64,000 nucleotides of DNA from Folioceros fuciformis (lineage: Eukaryota; Anthocerotophyta; Anthocerotopsida; Anthocerotales). The notes beneath the pieces were generated by a model that saw nothing but the letters and a program-made list of their open reading frames with translations, made no database searches and had not been told where the DNA came from. The stretch spans positions 17,895-81,894 of the forward strand of contig JBNGIO010006303.1 in NCBI GenBank assembly GCA_049999805.1. The letters run 5' to 3'. Shown one piece after another: positions 34,106 to 48,000 of the stretch. The position numbers and the translations under genes were made by a program. Numbering within the stretch: the stretch's first letter is position 1; every line of letters starts with the position of its first letter.

Positions 34106-37100
34106 TTACGATCGCAGAGATTTCCAGTAACGGACGCTTGAGGGAGATAAGTGCACGGCATGCTGCAACCAGGATTTGGCCGTGTGCAATGTCTCCGGTC
34201 CATCCACTCCTCCTTTCGAAGCCCCATTTGACTTCTTTGCCAGGAGAGACATTTGGAAATACAATTCTGCTGGCCTGTACCCTGTACAACGTAGAGCCTC
34301 AGTAACACGAGAAAATCCAGAAAACGACAGCACTAGCGCCTATGGCTGAACTAGAATTACCTGCTGGCCAGCATGACCACTCCGCCCGAATATACTTCTC
34401 GACTTTCGGGGTTATGCACGAGACGCTCAGGATGGAGCCCCCGGAGCCTGCCTCAGCTTGAGCTAACAGAGCCTGTGCAATGGGCAAAGAACATTGGACA
34501 GAGGATCTGCGGAGGCTGCGAATCGCTGAAGTCCAGAACTCGGACCCTGCACTAACCTTAGCAAGCTCCACAGCAAGAGCACCTGTTGAAAGGAAAGCAA
34601 GGACGTGAGTTGCAAAACAAGTAGCCAGAAATAAATACGACTTTTCCGTTACAGTTCAAGAGCAGAAAACACCACTCGATTGGAGGATACCATGCAAAAG
34701 GTCTAGGACAGAATTGTTTGGACAGAGCTCTAAGGCACTTGCAGCAGCTTTTTCTGCAGAAGTCAAATCCTTTTCCTGAAGAAATCCCTGTGCCCGAATG
34801 AGTTGTAATGCTGCTGACCATACCCTTCTCTCCACTGTATCGATCTTTCGGATGGCATTCTCGCTGGTGGTTATTACAGACGGGCTGTCCTGATGTAACC
34901 CACACTGTTGCACTATTGATGCCAACACCACCCACCCTAAAGTATCATCTGGATGCATAGATGTAAGCAACATCTTAACCTCGTTCCCAAGGAGGTTACT
35001 GTTCTTCCCGACAGCATGGCATCGAACAAGTTGAAGATCTGCAATACGATTGTCACTTGCTGCAGGTGTTTGCCCTGAAGCGATTCTTGCAAATTCTACG
35101 GCCGTTGCCTCTTGGCCACTCTGCAAAGCACTCTCGGAGGCACATACAAGCAGGTGAATGCGCAAACGATGGTTTGCTTTACTGTTTTCAAAGGCTTCAA
35201 GCAGCGACAGAGCTGTTTTGCACATTCGCAAAATTGCTCTGCAAAGATTGCAAGGATAACCTAAACCTCTGGCTTGCTGAAGGGAGTCTGATATCAGATA
35301 TACATGTGGCAAAATATTCCACGGCTCCCTATGTAACCATCTACATCAGGAAGTGTGTAAGTGACTTCACCCATGACAAATTAACTCCAACAAATGAACA
35401 AGCACTCTTCTTACCTTTGAAGTTGTATCGAAATTGCAGCTGTTTCAGAATAGCCATGACAAGCTGAGAATGGTGGCAGGTCCTTTGCTGATCTACAGGA
35501 ACCACAAGCAAGAGCTGCGGAGGCCAGTGTTTTTATTTCCTCATGCTCAGCAGACGTGCCAGACAAAGGAAATGTTGCATGGCAGCATCGAACAGCGAGC
35601 TCTGCTGCTTGTCCTGAACTGTTCTCCAGAATTATCCTCCCAAGCTTAGACCTACATGGAACAGGAGAATGAACATAATAACTATGCCAACACACAATCT
35701 CAAGCATCTCCAAAGACATGCCTTTACGAATGAAACAGCTATGCCTACTCAAACCCTCACAATCTTACCTTAGAAGGGCATCATGAGGACGTAGGTGCAA
35801 GGTCTTCAGCAATGGTATCGACACAAGCTTATTGTCTCCTTGATAGAGAATCTGTCATAAGATTTTGACAAACTGTTAATGGAAACACAGCGGTGCAAGA
35901 ATGTGACACAGTAAAGCCTAGATATGCAATCCAGACGTAGCCATAAGATTCATAGAAAGAAGCAGCACGTAGCACCATCCACAGAGGTATCAACAACTAC
36001 CTGTCGGCCAACTGCAAGGAGTTCATGGAATTCTGAGGCTCGTTCATCTTCGACGACTTTGGAGCAGAAAGGCAAGAGGCTTGAAAAGACATGACTTTGA
36101 CGAGAAGAAATAGCCAAGGCAAGGGCTGTGAAGCAAAAGCTTGCTACAGAATAATCGAGTCGTGAGGCCCTCTGCATCTCTCTTATAGCTGGTGACGGTC
36201 CAAACTTAAAGTACAGCAATCTGCTCATAAGGCTTATCACTGCACGGCCAGTTACAGCATGTTGAATCTTAGACCCTGCTGCCTGTTGCAGAGTCATAAT
36301 TGCAACTTCTTTCTGACCACTCCACCACAAGGCCACTGCATATCCACATATTCCTCCAAGATCTGCCGCCAAACTACCTGTGAGGCAAACATATGCATTT
36401 CAGTTCTGCTAATATGTTCAAGACCTGCCAGTTAGTCATTGAAACCAGAAGCAGTTGATGACCTGTTGCAGCTAGCTTTTCATACTCTTGAACAGCTGCG
36501 CTCATCTTTCCGGCCTGAACAACTCAAGACATGCAAGAAACCAGGTCTCAATGGTAAGAGAAAATGAGCTTTTTTAATTAAACAACAAATATCCCCTAAA
36601 CACTCACCTTGCAAAGAGCTCGGGATAAGTTGATAGAGACTGCGAAGTGTTCCTGAGAGAAATTGGGCCTCGCCATCCCCACTTCTTCAAGTACAGTTCG
36701 GCTTGTGCGGAACGACTTGATGGCAGCATGGAAGTCTGACCTGGATTCACAGGCCAGCCCTTTGAGGTTGTGTGCTTCAGGGCATTGTGGGACCCGCTGA
36801 ATTACTTGCTCTAATGCTACATACACCTGACATCATCAACGGACAGTCTTCAAGTTAGTTTAACAAGTGCCAGAAATCAAATTTAGAACATGGAAGCACA
36901 GGACTCTGTGAACCCTAAAGGCTCTTTCAATCAAACCTGCAAGAGGTTCAGTTGCTGAGTATCAGCTGCAAGCTTTGCCAGACCCAATTGGACACTTGTA
37001 GTCTGCATTAGCCAGGAAAGACATCAGATCATACTGCAAAATATGCCACCAGAAGAAGGTAACACCTTCCTCCTCCTGGACTTCAGACAGTCTCTCAGCT

Positions 37101-40100
37101 TCCTTCAAATTGAAACACGGGGTCCGCTCAGAACTTATGGATCTCACCGGGGAGAGATGGATAGCATACAGACAGTCGGCCACAGCATCACGAAGTTTGT
37201 CCTTGCTGCTGTCACTAGACACGTCAATCATTAGACACATAAAACACAGAACATAGGGCAGACAACGAGTCCCAAACAGCCCAGTTGAGTGAGCTAACCT
37301 TCCCTTCAAGCTGTGAATAAAAGACATCCCAGCCCATGGTAATGAAAGCAGAGGGTCAGAACTCCGTGCACGATCAAATGCATGTGTTGCAAGCTCTTGA
37401 TTTCCCTCCATTAAATACAGCTGATACCAGCCGCAAGAGTGAATTAGATAGATGCGGTACATGTCAATGAGTGACTTAAAGCACTACGCTGAAAACGCAG
37501 CCTACCTGTCCAAGAAGAGCCCAAGCCAGGGAATGATCGCCATCAATGCGGAGAGCTTGGATAAGCGCATGTTGTTTCCATCTATTGTCATCCATAAGAA
37601 CACCAAGTGCTATCCAGTAATCTGGATTACCTCCCTCCAGCTGGATGCCTCCACAGACTAAATCGAGCCTGCCAGTCAGCACAATCCCGTTGACATCTCA
37701 AATGTATCTTCAAGGGCTTATAGTACAGGAAACGCTTCAAAGGGAGCAAGTTTCCTTTGCACCATGTCACGAGGGTGACCAATTTTAATCTCAAAAGGAA
37801 AAACGGAGTATGAGGAGCCCTGGCAGCCAGAGGCTCAGCTTTGCAGAATACGTACATCTTTTCTGAGGCCGAGTCTTCCATCCCTTGGAGACGACTTAGA
37901 CGCTCCAGACACAATCCCAAGTCCACGTACAAGTTGCTCTGAGAGGGACACATGTGCAATGCATGCTGATATGCTCTCTTGGCATCCCGAGCTGCACCAA
38001 GTTGCAGGTTACGCCAAGCCTGGATGCCTCTGAGCAGATTATGCTGTGTTTGTCCTCTGAGACTATGAACGACAGTAGAAGATTTGATGTCCACAGCTTC
38101 ACAGTATACAGCCTCTGTATATGTCGTCTGAAAATTTATCACTAGCAAGATTAATAATGTGGTGCTCGTTAGAAGATGGAGAGCTGTGTGCACAGGAAGT
38201 AGAAATGTATTCAGTGCTTGGGAACTACACCTAAACAATACCTTGATATCTCCCAACAGCTTCCACGCTGTCACCAAGTAACTAGATGTAGATGCCATTT
38301 CTCCTGCAATTGTTCCAGCTTCCTGGGATCGCAAATCCACGTTGTTACCTTGTGAATCCAAACAGATATTCGGAAATGACTTCAACGCGTTTCCATCACT
38401 AAAGGAACTTGCACCTCTAAAAGAGCAGTGCTCCATGCAAAAGCGCCTAGCCCTAAGCATTCTCGAGATCGCCCAAGAAGTGCCGCAGCAAGACCACAAC
38501 GAGCCACTACATGAGTGGGGCACTTTTCCAGTGCAAGGTGGAACATGTCAATTGCCTGGCAGCATGGACGCCTTCACTTTAGAACAAAATAGTCTAAATA
38601 CAAAATGAAAGATGAATCAGGATACAAAGCTGGTGCAACCTTGTACTATACCTTTGAGAACATTGAGAGGGCCAATAAAATGGCCCCACTCTCCAACAGA
38701 GCGAAAAGAGGTGAACAGTTCTCCAGAGCCAGCACTCCACTGTAAGCCTGTGTGACAGGAACCATGTTGAGATCCAGGGAGCATAGACACAAGGTCAACA
38801 ACATGATTTCACTGGAGTAGTAAACAAACCTTCAATGCAGCTGTCAGCATTCCCAGCTGCCGGTATGCTAAACCCAAGGCCTGGATATAAACAGTATAGT
38901 GTAAATAATTGTTGTACAAGTACCACAGAAGTTCCCAAGTCAAGAACACAAATAGGTGGCTCCCAGTATATCACCTCCCATGACTGCCCATCATGAGGGT
39001 AGCCTCTGAGAGCATGTTGTAAACTCGAGGTAGCTCCAGACCAGTCTTTCTGTTGCACCTGCAGACCAACCCACAGCAGAGCTTCACATCTTGATGCCAA
39101 GTGCACACTAAGAAAGCCTCCATGTACTACATCAGCAGCAAACAGCTGCCAAGAATGCAATGAAATGACAGTTTGAACTGAATACTTCAAAAGCACAACT
39201 CAGAGATAGGGAAAAGCAACGCACTTGAACAAAACCACGATGGCGCCAAGCCCAGTATGCACTGGCAGAAAGGTCTGTGACAGTATGACAGATCTCTGCA
39301 GCTACAGACTCTTGTCCTCTCTCTGAAAGGAGGTCACAGAGTGCTTGCTACACACAAAGTTTCTTGTCAGCGATAGAAAATATTTAACAGAGCATTTACT
39401 GCTGGTAAGCAGAACCTACCCCCGCTTCTGCATCATCCGCATCAAGCAACACTGCCTTATGATAGCAGCTAATGGCTTGCTGAGAAGTTTCCTGTACTGC
39501 CCGAAAATGATGTCCAAGGTCGCGAAAAACAGCAGCTTGCCCAGGATCCAAAGTAGCTGCTAGCATGAGTTGTTTCAACACGATGCTTCTAGAATAACCT
39601 AGGGATTCACCTCCCCTACAGTACGCAATGCCCTGGCAATACACGAGACTCCAATTATCAGACAGTCCATTAAGCAAAGGAAATGGAAATGGAAATGCAG
39701 TGCTTAGCGCATAGATAGATCAATCCGTACCAATCGGTGATGGTAGACTGCAACATCAGGGGAAAGTGCCACTGCCTGCTCCAGGCATCGCACAGCGTCA
39801 CTCAATTGTCCTTTCTTGTATGATTGCCATCCAAGCTCTGCAATCGCCCAATGGCTGTGAGGATACAAAGACACCACAGAACCCAACCTTGACCAAGCCT
39901 CTTCCAAGTTTCCTTGTGCTATTGAAACTTTTGCCAATTCCTGGTAACATATATAACCAAATATCATTACTCTGCTATCATTTAGTGACAAATCCATTCT
40001 TATATTATCTTCTGATAAAGCCAGTGAAGGTATGGGAAGGTGCCAAAGACACTGCTAACTTACCTCCAACGCAGACAAGCAAAGTGATTCATCAGATACT

Positions 40101-41619
40101 GCACGCGCACCCTGCATTCCAAAATAGTGCCGAGCTAAGGTTTAACAAGCGGAAGAGCAGAAAGGAAGAGCCCTCAACACTGCTCAGCTGAAAAACGCAC
40201 CTTGAGCACAGCTTGCAAAGTCTGGTCAGCATCTACGTACAGTTTCAAGGATAAGAATGCACGAGCCAGAATCAGTTTGAGCCTTAGCTCGACCAAAAGC
40301 AGGCTGAGTCCAAAAGTTGCTCGCCAGGATAAAACTGCGCCCAGCCCCTGGTTGATGCATTTGACAGCATCGCCACCTGCCCCTCGATCCAAGTGGACCA
40401 CGGCCAAGAGGTGCCACCTGGTTCAGAAGACAGCTCAGCTTAGAGATATTTATCTATATATATATGTCCTATACAAGATTGAGCTTCGCATTGAAATTTC
40501 CGTACCCAGTGACACAGCTGCTTTCTAGCTGGAGGGCTCGCTGCAGGAGCAAAACCTGTTTCTGAAAGTCCCATGTCCTGCTCCACACACCCTTAATTCA
40601 GGAAGGTGCAAAACTTCCCACAGTTCTACATAGCAAAACAAATCAATGAGATTTCGTCCAGACCACCTCGATACACACCTTTCATGCATTCCCAATGCAA
40701 TTGCTGCAAGACCACAACCATGCTCCGGATAGAAGTGATGACACCTCTGGCCAAACCATTCAATGCGTGCTATCCGATCCCCACCTATGTGGGCGAAACC
40801 GAGTGCATTGAACACCTCATCGCTCTCATCCTCTTCACATAGTGCCAAGCCAACTTGGAAAGCAAGTTCAGAAGGCCTGAAATGCGTCATAGCGACGCAA
40901 TTCTCCAGCAACGCCGATTTTGCCTTCCGCCACTCATCACCACCAACTCCTGCATGCAATACATGGTCAGAAGCAGATTGCAGCCACCCTACTACACCAG
41001 CATGTGGGCAGCCGCAAAAAGACCTTCATACCTTTCAAGGAAACCACCTTCTGAATGAACTGTCTAAGCTCTGCATCGTCAGGAACAGCCGGACTGCTGC
41101 TCACTGGAGCTTCCCCTCCTGACGACTCCCCCGTCCGAAGCGCAGCAAGCTTGACACTAAATGTTTGGAGGAGAATGCCATCCGCGGATGCCTCCGACAA
41201 TTTACATGCTTCTTCCAAAGCCTCCAGCAGTTTGTCCTTCTCTCCCGTCTCCTCATACAGCTCCACCAATCCCTGAAGCGAGACCAGCACATGAGACGCA
41301 CAGAATGGCGTTGCACCGCAAAAATTGCCCACTATGGCCATCATCATTCAGCTGAGAAGGAGATAAAACACAAAATGACTAATCCACTCACCTGCCAGGC
41401 GGGTAGCGATGCGGAATTTGTGTCAATCGCCTTGCGGAATGCCTTGTCCGCATGAACGGCCTGCTTCTGGGCCATGAAAGCTTTCCCAAAGATGATGTAG
41501 GCCTCATAGTTGTTGTGGTCCTGCTTGAGCACATGCTTGCAATGACGCCCCACTGCACCATAATCCTGTTTCTCCAAAGCCTCCTGAGCTGCTTTCAGCC
41601 TCCTCTCAACCTCCTCCAT
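34106..41619 (-). CDS. SKI3: SKI3/TTC37-like TPR protein of the Ski complex
   Basis: Large multi-exon gene. The start ATG is at 41619 (MEEVERRLKAAQEALEKQDY; exon 1 41619-41392) and the stop TAA ends at 34106. Coding blocks separated by short introns lie approximately at 41274-41035, 40930-40560, 40400-40200, 39960-39720, 39670-39420, 39170-38960, 38550-37640, 37480-36970, 36830-36600, 36370-35950, 35740-35420, 35310-34660, 34560-34360 and 34290-34106; exact junctions were not all resolved. Many tetratricopeptide helices are visible (ACKLSEASADG, AWSRLGSVVSLYPHSHWAIA, AKRAYQHALHMCPSQSNLY, LPWAGMSFIHSLKG, VIQRVPQCPEAHNLKGLACE). The C-terminal signature AELYFQMSLLAKKS then AVHLSPSSVRYWKSLRS matches plant SKI3. 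Known role: scaffold linking SKI2 helicase and SKI8 for cytoplasmic exosome 3'-5' mRNA decay. Confidence 0.88.
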
Positions 41620-42126
41620 GGCGCTTCAAGTTTTGAATATCCAAACCTAAGCCCCCTTCCGTAGGCCAGTACGCATTCAACTACAACAACAAGAAGTCCT
41701 GTATGTTGATGTCCCGCAAGGGTGCATAAGTCAGCACGAATGTTTGCTAAAGTACCATGTAAACTACTGTGGTAAATAATGTAACGTAAAGTTAGCTCTG
41801 TGCGTCAAAACTTAGCTCAGTTAGCTTCTGCTAACAGCTATTTACAAGCGAAGTTAGGTTTAGCTGCCTGATAGTTTAATGCTCATTTACAAGTGAAACA
41901 GCGTGCTCGGCTCTGTTCGCTCGTTTGGGATGTGAATTCTGCAAGCTAGATTGGAATCTAAACTCTGATGGCTAAATTGGAATGCAAATTCCGTTTGCTA
42001 GATTGAAAGCTTCGAAACGACGATCGGTTTGCTATCTCTGTCTGTGGAAGAACCCGAGATCGCAGTGCTTGAAATCGAGGCAGCATTGCATGAGGACGAG
42101 GCTGGTGAAGCGAGAGCAAGCACAGA
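41620..42126. promoter_or_regulatory. Divergent promoter region (SKI3 / URM1)
   Basis: 507 bp between divergent starts. AT-rich middle with several gttagct-type repeats (for example near 41,815-41,875), and no canonical TATA box at the usual distance. Confidence 0.45.
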
Positions 42127-42729
42127 ATGCATCTCACTGTGGAGTTTGGGTTAGTATCAACGGTGTTCAGTCTAGGGCTTTTTTGTGCTGCGTTCTTTCT
42201 GTTCTCACGCCAGTGGAATTGTTGCAGAGGTGGCTTGGAGCTGCTCTTTGATTCCGTGAAGAAGCACGAGATCGAACTGGCATGTGAAGGCGAGTCCGCC
42301 AAGGTGCGAACCGAGCTCCTGGGGTTTAGCACGCGTTCTTCCTTGATGTGTATCTTTGTGATATGTTGTCCATCCATCTCAACTGAACTGATGGGTGGGG
42401 AACCGCTGCACTCGCTTGTTTCGGCAGGAGATCACGGTGGAGAGCTTGCTGATGTGGATTCGGGATAACCTTCTGAAAGAAAGACCAGAGATGTTCATGA
42501 GAGACAACTCAGTGTGAGCGAGTCGTCTGCCACAGACATGTTTGTTGCCCGTGAAAGGGCTCCCTTGTGACCTAGATGCATTGCTCTGATGCTGTTTTCT
42601 CTCTGTTGCAGGAGGCCTGGAATATTGGTTCTCATCAACGATTGTGACTGGGAGCTTTGTGGCAACCTTCGCGCACCCTTGGAGGACAAAGACACGGTTG
42701 TTTTTATCTCCACACTACACGGTGGTTAA
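42127..42729 (+). CDS. URM1: Ubiquitin-related modifier URM1, 100 aa
   Basis: Exons 42127-42149, 42228-42303, 42428-42513, 42612-42729; 101 codons with TAA. The product covers the full family length: [20 protein letters not shown], then the helix [20 protein letters not shown], then [17 protein letters not shown] and the tail [14 protein letters not shown]. The terminal Gly-Gly is intact and immediately precedes the stop, so it can be thiocarboxylated without processing. Known role: sulfur carrier for 2-thiolation of wobble uridine in cytosolic tRNAs and a ubiquitin-like modifier. The last residues of exon 3 and the first of exon 4 rebuild a conserved NSVRPG. Confidence 0.96.
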
Positions 42730-43193
42730 CCTCGTGAACGTTCGGAACAGACCCTCCTGGGTTTGGCTGTGAAGAGCTAGTTGAGGGCTTACTATTTGCA
42801 GTTGAAAGCATAGTTATTCTGAAAGGGACCACCTTGAAAGGCTTTGTGGTGGATTATTGCTCTCCACAAGGTCAAGCATTTCTGTAAAAGTGGCCATAGA
42901 ACTTAAGCGGAATTTATTAGTACGACTCCCAAGTCTTCTTTCCAAGTTCTCGTTCTCTGGTAACGGTAGCTCTTGACACTGCAAGATCGCAAAGACTGTC
43001 CAGCGAAGAAATGAGGTGGGTTGAGTTCATCGTCCACAAGTAGGCGGCCAAGCAAGTATGGACCTCGGACATGCATGCAACGACTTGTCCGACCAGGTCA
43101 CTCTTGGGGGAGCTGCTTCTCAGTTCTTGTTCTTGGCATTGGGCACATCATCTACTCCATCTACTCCGCAGGTTCGATCAGTGACGAGGGAGG
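42730..43193. other. URM1 3' region and GT92 promoter/leader
   Basis: No gene seen. An open frame from 43,058 runs into the GT92 gene out of frame and is not supported. Confidence 0.4.
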
Positions 43194-44597
43194 ATGGCAG
43201 CCAAACTCCGAGCCGTGATTTGGTGGACACTTCTGATTGCCATGGTGCTGTCATCCTTGTTGCTGCAAGCTCCTCTCTTCCTGCGTAATTGGCCGGTGGG
43301 CAACGCGGCCTGCGTGTGCAACAGCGGAGCTACCAACTGCGATGCAAACTTCGCCGAAGAGCAGAGGCCGCAGCAGCAACAATTCTATGCGCACGGGACG
43401 GCGCACTACGGGTTTGTCCAATTCGGCGCATACCGGCAGTCCCCTCGCACCTTCTTCATCGTCGGCATCACCTCGGTGGCTGTGCGGGACTACACACCTC
43501 CGGTCCAAGCATGTGAGTGGAAGAGCAACGGAGGCGGCAGCGCAACGGCACCCGCAGAGATAATCTACATCGGCTTCGACGAGAACGGGGCCCTGTTCGT
43601 GCCGGCCATCGTCAACTGCTCGTTCCCAGACCCGGTAGGCGGAGACGGACTGGGAGGCGAGCTCTCCATCCAGCTCCCTGCGGGAGCGCGGGGAGGGAAG
43701 ACAATCACGGTGCTGGCAATGGCGGAGGAGCGCGGAGCAGCGACAAGCTTCTTCCACTCGCCGGCTCCCCGGCTGGCGTATGCCTTCTGCGGGCCGCCGA
43801 TGCATTCGGAGGTGCGGGCGGAGTGGATCCTGCACTGGCTCGTCTACCACCACGCCCTGTGGCAGCAGCAGGCGCACTTCTTCTTCTACAACGTCGGGGG
43901 GCTGAAGCCGCAACAACGCCGCCTCTTCCTACCTTACATCCGCGCCGGAGTGCTCACCATCACGGAAGTGGCGCGGGAGGCAGACTTCCCTTCTTGGTAC
44001 TACCAGCAGCCGCTCCTGGCCAACGACTGCCTCCACCGCTCCCGCTTCCTGGCGGACTGGACCTTCTTCCTGGACTTCGACGAGTTCCTCCACGTCCCGG
44101 CACCGGCATCCCTCCCGGCCCTTCTGCTCCTCCACCGGCAGGCCCCCTGGATCTCCTTCGGCAGCCTCCCCGTCTCCCACAGCCACTGCCTGGACACCGG
44201 CCCCGATCTTTGGCCCGTGGAGCGCATGCAGTGGAGACACAGCGCGCCGGAGTGCATGCATTCGGACAAGGATCCCTGGACCTGCGTGGCGGCCCCCGGG
44301 AGAAGGAAGTACGCAGTGAATCCCAGGGCGGTATTCGCAGCCGGTGTGCACAGGAGTGCGCTACCGGAGGACGGAGGAGTGGATTTGAACGCGTCCGTGG
44401 CCAGGATCCACCATTATCACGGCGTGCTGGCCCCGCAGGTGGAGCTCTGCCACCACCATGTGAACGTCTCCCAACCCCTGGAGCACTTGGATTGGCTCAT
44501 GCCAGGCTTCGCCAATTACGTTCACGACCCGGAGCTGGCCGCGCTGGTGTCGGCCGCCCGCCGGGCTTGGCTTTCTTCCAGACCCGGCCGCAGCTGA
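43194..44597 (+). CDS. Glycosyltransferase family 92 (GALS-like), type II membrane protein, 467 aa
   Basis: Intronless. ATG at 43194; residues about 9-30 form a signal anchor (VIWWTLLIAMVLSSLLLQAP) after a very short cytosolic end, giving a type II Golgi topology. GT92/DUF23 core from about residue 195: YAFCGPPMHSEVRAEWILHW, then YHHALWQQQAHFFFYNVGG, then NDCLHRSRFLADWTFFLDFD with the DxD-type motif (DFDEF), then KYAVNPRAVFAAGVHRS and RIHHYHG. Known family: GALS proteins that add beta-1,4-galactose to pectic RG-I side chains; the exact acceptor here is inference. A Gln-rich stem (RPQQQQFYAHG) and a conserved early Cys pair precede the domain. Very GC-rich third positions produce long shadow frames on both strands. 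Confidence 0.88.
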   Translation: MAAKLRAVIWWTLLIAMVLSSLLLQAPLFLRNWPVGNAACVCNSGATNCDANFAEEQRPQQQQFYAHGTAHYGFVQFGAYRQSPRTFFIVGITSVAVRDYTPPVQACEWKSNGGGSATAPAEIIYIGFDENGALFVPAIVNCSFPDPVGGDGLGGELSIQLPAGARGGKTITVLAMAEERGAATSFFHSPAPRLAYAFCGPPMHSEVRAEWILHWLVYHHALWQQQAHFFFYNVGGLKPQQRRLFLPYIRAGVLTITEVAREADFPSWYYQQPLLANDCLHRSRFLADWTFFLDFDEFLHVPAPASLPALLLLHRQAPWISFGSLPVSHSHCLDTGPDLWPVERMQWRHSAPECMHSDKDPWTCVAAPGRRKYAVNPRAVFAAGVHRSALPEDGGVDLNASVARIHHYHGVLAPQVELCHHHVNVSQPLEHLDWLMPGFANYVHDPELAALVSAARRAWLSSRPGRS

Positions 44598-45055
44598 ATT
44601 GTGACGTCGAGTCGCGGAGACGAAGATCATGCAGGTGGTCACAAAATTCCGGCAAACAAAGTCGGGACGGCGGGATAAACCCTGGCTGGGACCCGCAATG
44701 ACGAGCCGGTCAACCCGGACTGCGTTTTCTGTGCTTTCTATTCTTTCCGTGGTACAGTAATTCGTCCTTGCAGCTCCCGGCCTTCAGTGAAATTGAATCT
44801 ACTGGAATCTCTCTCCGGAGTCTGAATCCATGCCCATCCACTCGGGCTGGCCACTAGCGGCTTCTCTTCTGCCTTTCCCGCTACCAGGAGCCAGCTATCT
44901 CTTGAGGCATCTGTGCTCCGACCTGCGCCTGCTCTCCCAGTTTAGTGCTTGAGGTTGCAGGGCGAGAGGGCCTGGATATGGATTGAGGAAGCGGCTGGTG
45001 GATCGGATTTCTTCCTTCGGGACGCAGTTCGTGGGCGGAGGGCGTGGTGATAGAG
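44598..45055. other. Spacer between GT92 and LPEAT2-like genes
   Basis: No gene seen. Confidence 0.4.
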
Positions 45056-48000
45056 ATGAATGGGAACGGGGAATTGCATATTCCGTTGCTCCGGAAGCAG
45101 AATGGATCTTCAGGGTCGGGGGGCCGCGAGATCGTGGAATTGCAGGTGGAACTGTTGGCTAACGGGGCGGGGATTGAGGATGCGAACGGAAACGGGGAGC
45201 GTGTGAAGAAGAGGAGGGATGGGGCCGCGCAGCATGTGATCTCTTTGTTTGGTGAATGTCCCTCGCTGGGGCCTCTTCTTCCTATCGATCCGTTTCGGAA
45301 CCACACTCCGGAAATTGACGGCCTGTACGAGTGGGCGAAGACGGTCATTTGCCTGCCGATTCTGCTGGTCAGAGTGCTACTAACTATGGTGGTGGTGATC
45401 GTCGGCTTGGTGGGCACCAAGCTGGCTCTGGCTGGATGGGAGCAGAAGCAGGAAGCTATGCCCTTGTGGCGGTACAGGCTAATGAGTGTTGCAAGAGGCT
45501 GCGCCCGCTGCATCCTTTTCTGCTTTGGGTTAGTTTTGCGCCTGCTCCTTACATCGTCTGTGAAAGGCTTCTTGATTGAAATGTACACGGAGGAAGTGTG
45601 CAGGCTCTGACTTAAGAGCGTCGTCTTGTTCGCAGCTTTCATTGGATTCGGATATTGGGGAGCCCTGCACCTAGGGAGGTTGCTCCGATAGTTGTGTCGA
45701 ATCATGTGTCCTTTGTTGACCCCATCTTTTTCTTTTACGCGCTGTTTCCAAGCATGGTCAGCTCCAACTCGCATGACAGCATTATCTTCGTAGGAATGAT
45801 CATCAGATCTATGCAGGTAAGGGGCGTGGGAAAGTAGGGAAATTGGAGCTTGGAGGATGTGTGGGTAGGCTCCTGGTTAGAGTCCAAACGCGATGGGTCC
45901 CTTTTTTTCGCTTGCGCATGGTCCAAAGAGGCCGGTGGTATGAATCTGAGGAGGAGTAATGTGGACCTGTTGCAATGGCAGATGATTCTTGTTGACAGGC
46001 TTGACCCAGCTTCAAGGAGAAAGGCTGGTCTGGAGATTAAGGTACTCTTAACTCATCCTAGTGTTTGGAAATGGGGCACCCCATTCCCAACCCATTCCCT
46101 GCCTAAGGGATACTCCCCTCTCACCTGGGATTGGTTGGTTTTGGTTACTACTCGGAACCTATGCAAGAACTCACGACGTGGTGCGCTCAAGCACATAATT
46201 GCAGAGAAGAGCTTTAAGCGATGACTTCCCTCGAGTGCTGCTCTTTCCAGAGGGTACAACCACTAATGGCAGGGCTTTGATATCATACAAGCTAGGAGCC
46301 TTCGGGCCTGGGCTTCCAGTACAACCTGTTGTTGTGCGCTATCCCTTTGTCCACTTCGACTGCTCCTGGTACATGGCATTTGGGTTTCCCTCGTCACTTA
46401 AAGTGCTGAATTGGTACCTCAGTTATGAAGCGATTAGTCTAGTTGTTCTGACAATCAGTCGTCTCTGACGCAGGGGTAATACTTCACTTTTCAAACTTGT
46501 GTTCCGAATGCTGACACAGTTCAACAACTTCATGGAGGTATCTTCACGGTTTAGAAGTATGCCTAGGATTGTACATGTTGTCACCGCGGCCGCTGGTGTG
46601 TTATGTTAACACAGTAGATATGTCAAAGAGAAATTCGTACTCCACCATGTTGCCTCCACTCAGATCTGAGTGGTCATGCCTGACATCCAGGTCGAGTACC
46701 TTCCAGTCATGTTTCCATCGGCTAAAGAGAAGGAAAATCCAGCAGAATTTGCTGCAAGGGTATGTGCTCCACCTTGTTTGACAAGTTCCTACGATCCAAT
46801 TGAGGGACAAAGTCTCACTGGGAAAAAAATGTGCATCTGCACAGGTCCGATATGAGATGGCTAGATCTCTCAATGTTCCGGAGACTGAGCATACATATGG
46901 TGACTTGATGCTAGCTGTCAAAGCAACGGAGCTGAAGATGGTAAGCTGCATACCGAAGAGTGCAAAAATGTACATGTAGCGCATACCGAAGAGGTGATTT
47001 TCTTTCTGGTGTCTTCTCCAGTCTTCGGCTTTTTCTTCCATGGTGGAGATGGGTCGTATGGAAAAGGTACCTTCCTTAGTCGTCCAGATGCATTCCAGTG
47101 ATATCTGTTGCTTGAAGTTTGCAACAGCCAGAACGTGATCGATCCATGTTTTCTGTCGACTAGCTTTTCAACCTGTCCACAAAGGAGGTGAAGGGTTATC
47201 TGGACAAGTTTGTTGCAATGGACTCCACTTGCAGGCAGCTTCTGTTGCTCTTCATACACTGTGCTGCAATCTTGCTATAATATTACGTTCCTACGAGGTA
47301 ACGGCAGTTGCTTTTGTTCCAATCAACAGTGGCTATGTCAATCTCGATCAATTTCTGGAGGCACTCGATCTTCCAAAGACTGACTTCTCTGAAGAGGTGA
47401 CTGTCCCTGTCCGGGAAGCCCGTTTCCTTTCTTGCCATTCACTGAATTTGCTGATTAACACGTTGTCTGTGGTGGAAGATGTTCTGCTTATTCGACACAT
47501 CTGGCCGAGGCTTTATATATTTCCGGGAGGTATGCTCCACCTGGACACTAGTCTCCCATTGCAGTTGGCTGAGGAACACTCTCCAAAATTCGATATTCAC
47601 AAAGCCATGTGGGTTGTCCAATTTTGCAGTTCGTAGCAGTCTTGGCATTCCTATCAAGACATTCTGCCTTTTCCAGCGCGATGAAGATGGCCTTTGATGC
47701 ATGTGATCTGCAAAAGGATGGTTCTGTGACGCTCAAAGAGGTTGAAATCTGTTATCCCTGAACTCTTCTTCCATGTAAAGTATCACCTCTGCACTAACGA
47801 TCTTAGAGTGCCCGCTTCTGTGTTGCAGTTGGAGTCAAGCCTTAGATTAGTCTTCCCGTCAATATCAAGCACAAAGGTACCATGAGTGCTTTTGCTCCTC
47901 CTTTCGTTGACCTTCCTTGTTCATCTTTCGTTACAGGGATCCCGTTCCATTCAGGTACAACACATTTTCCAAAAGCTGGATGTCGATGGTGATAATTCTA

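Noticed and set aside
43517-44701. 394-codon open frame in another phase of the GT92 gene
   Set aside because: Pro/Arg/Gly-rich translation typical of a GC-rich shadow. The GT92 frame has the conserved motifs and membrane anchor.
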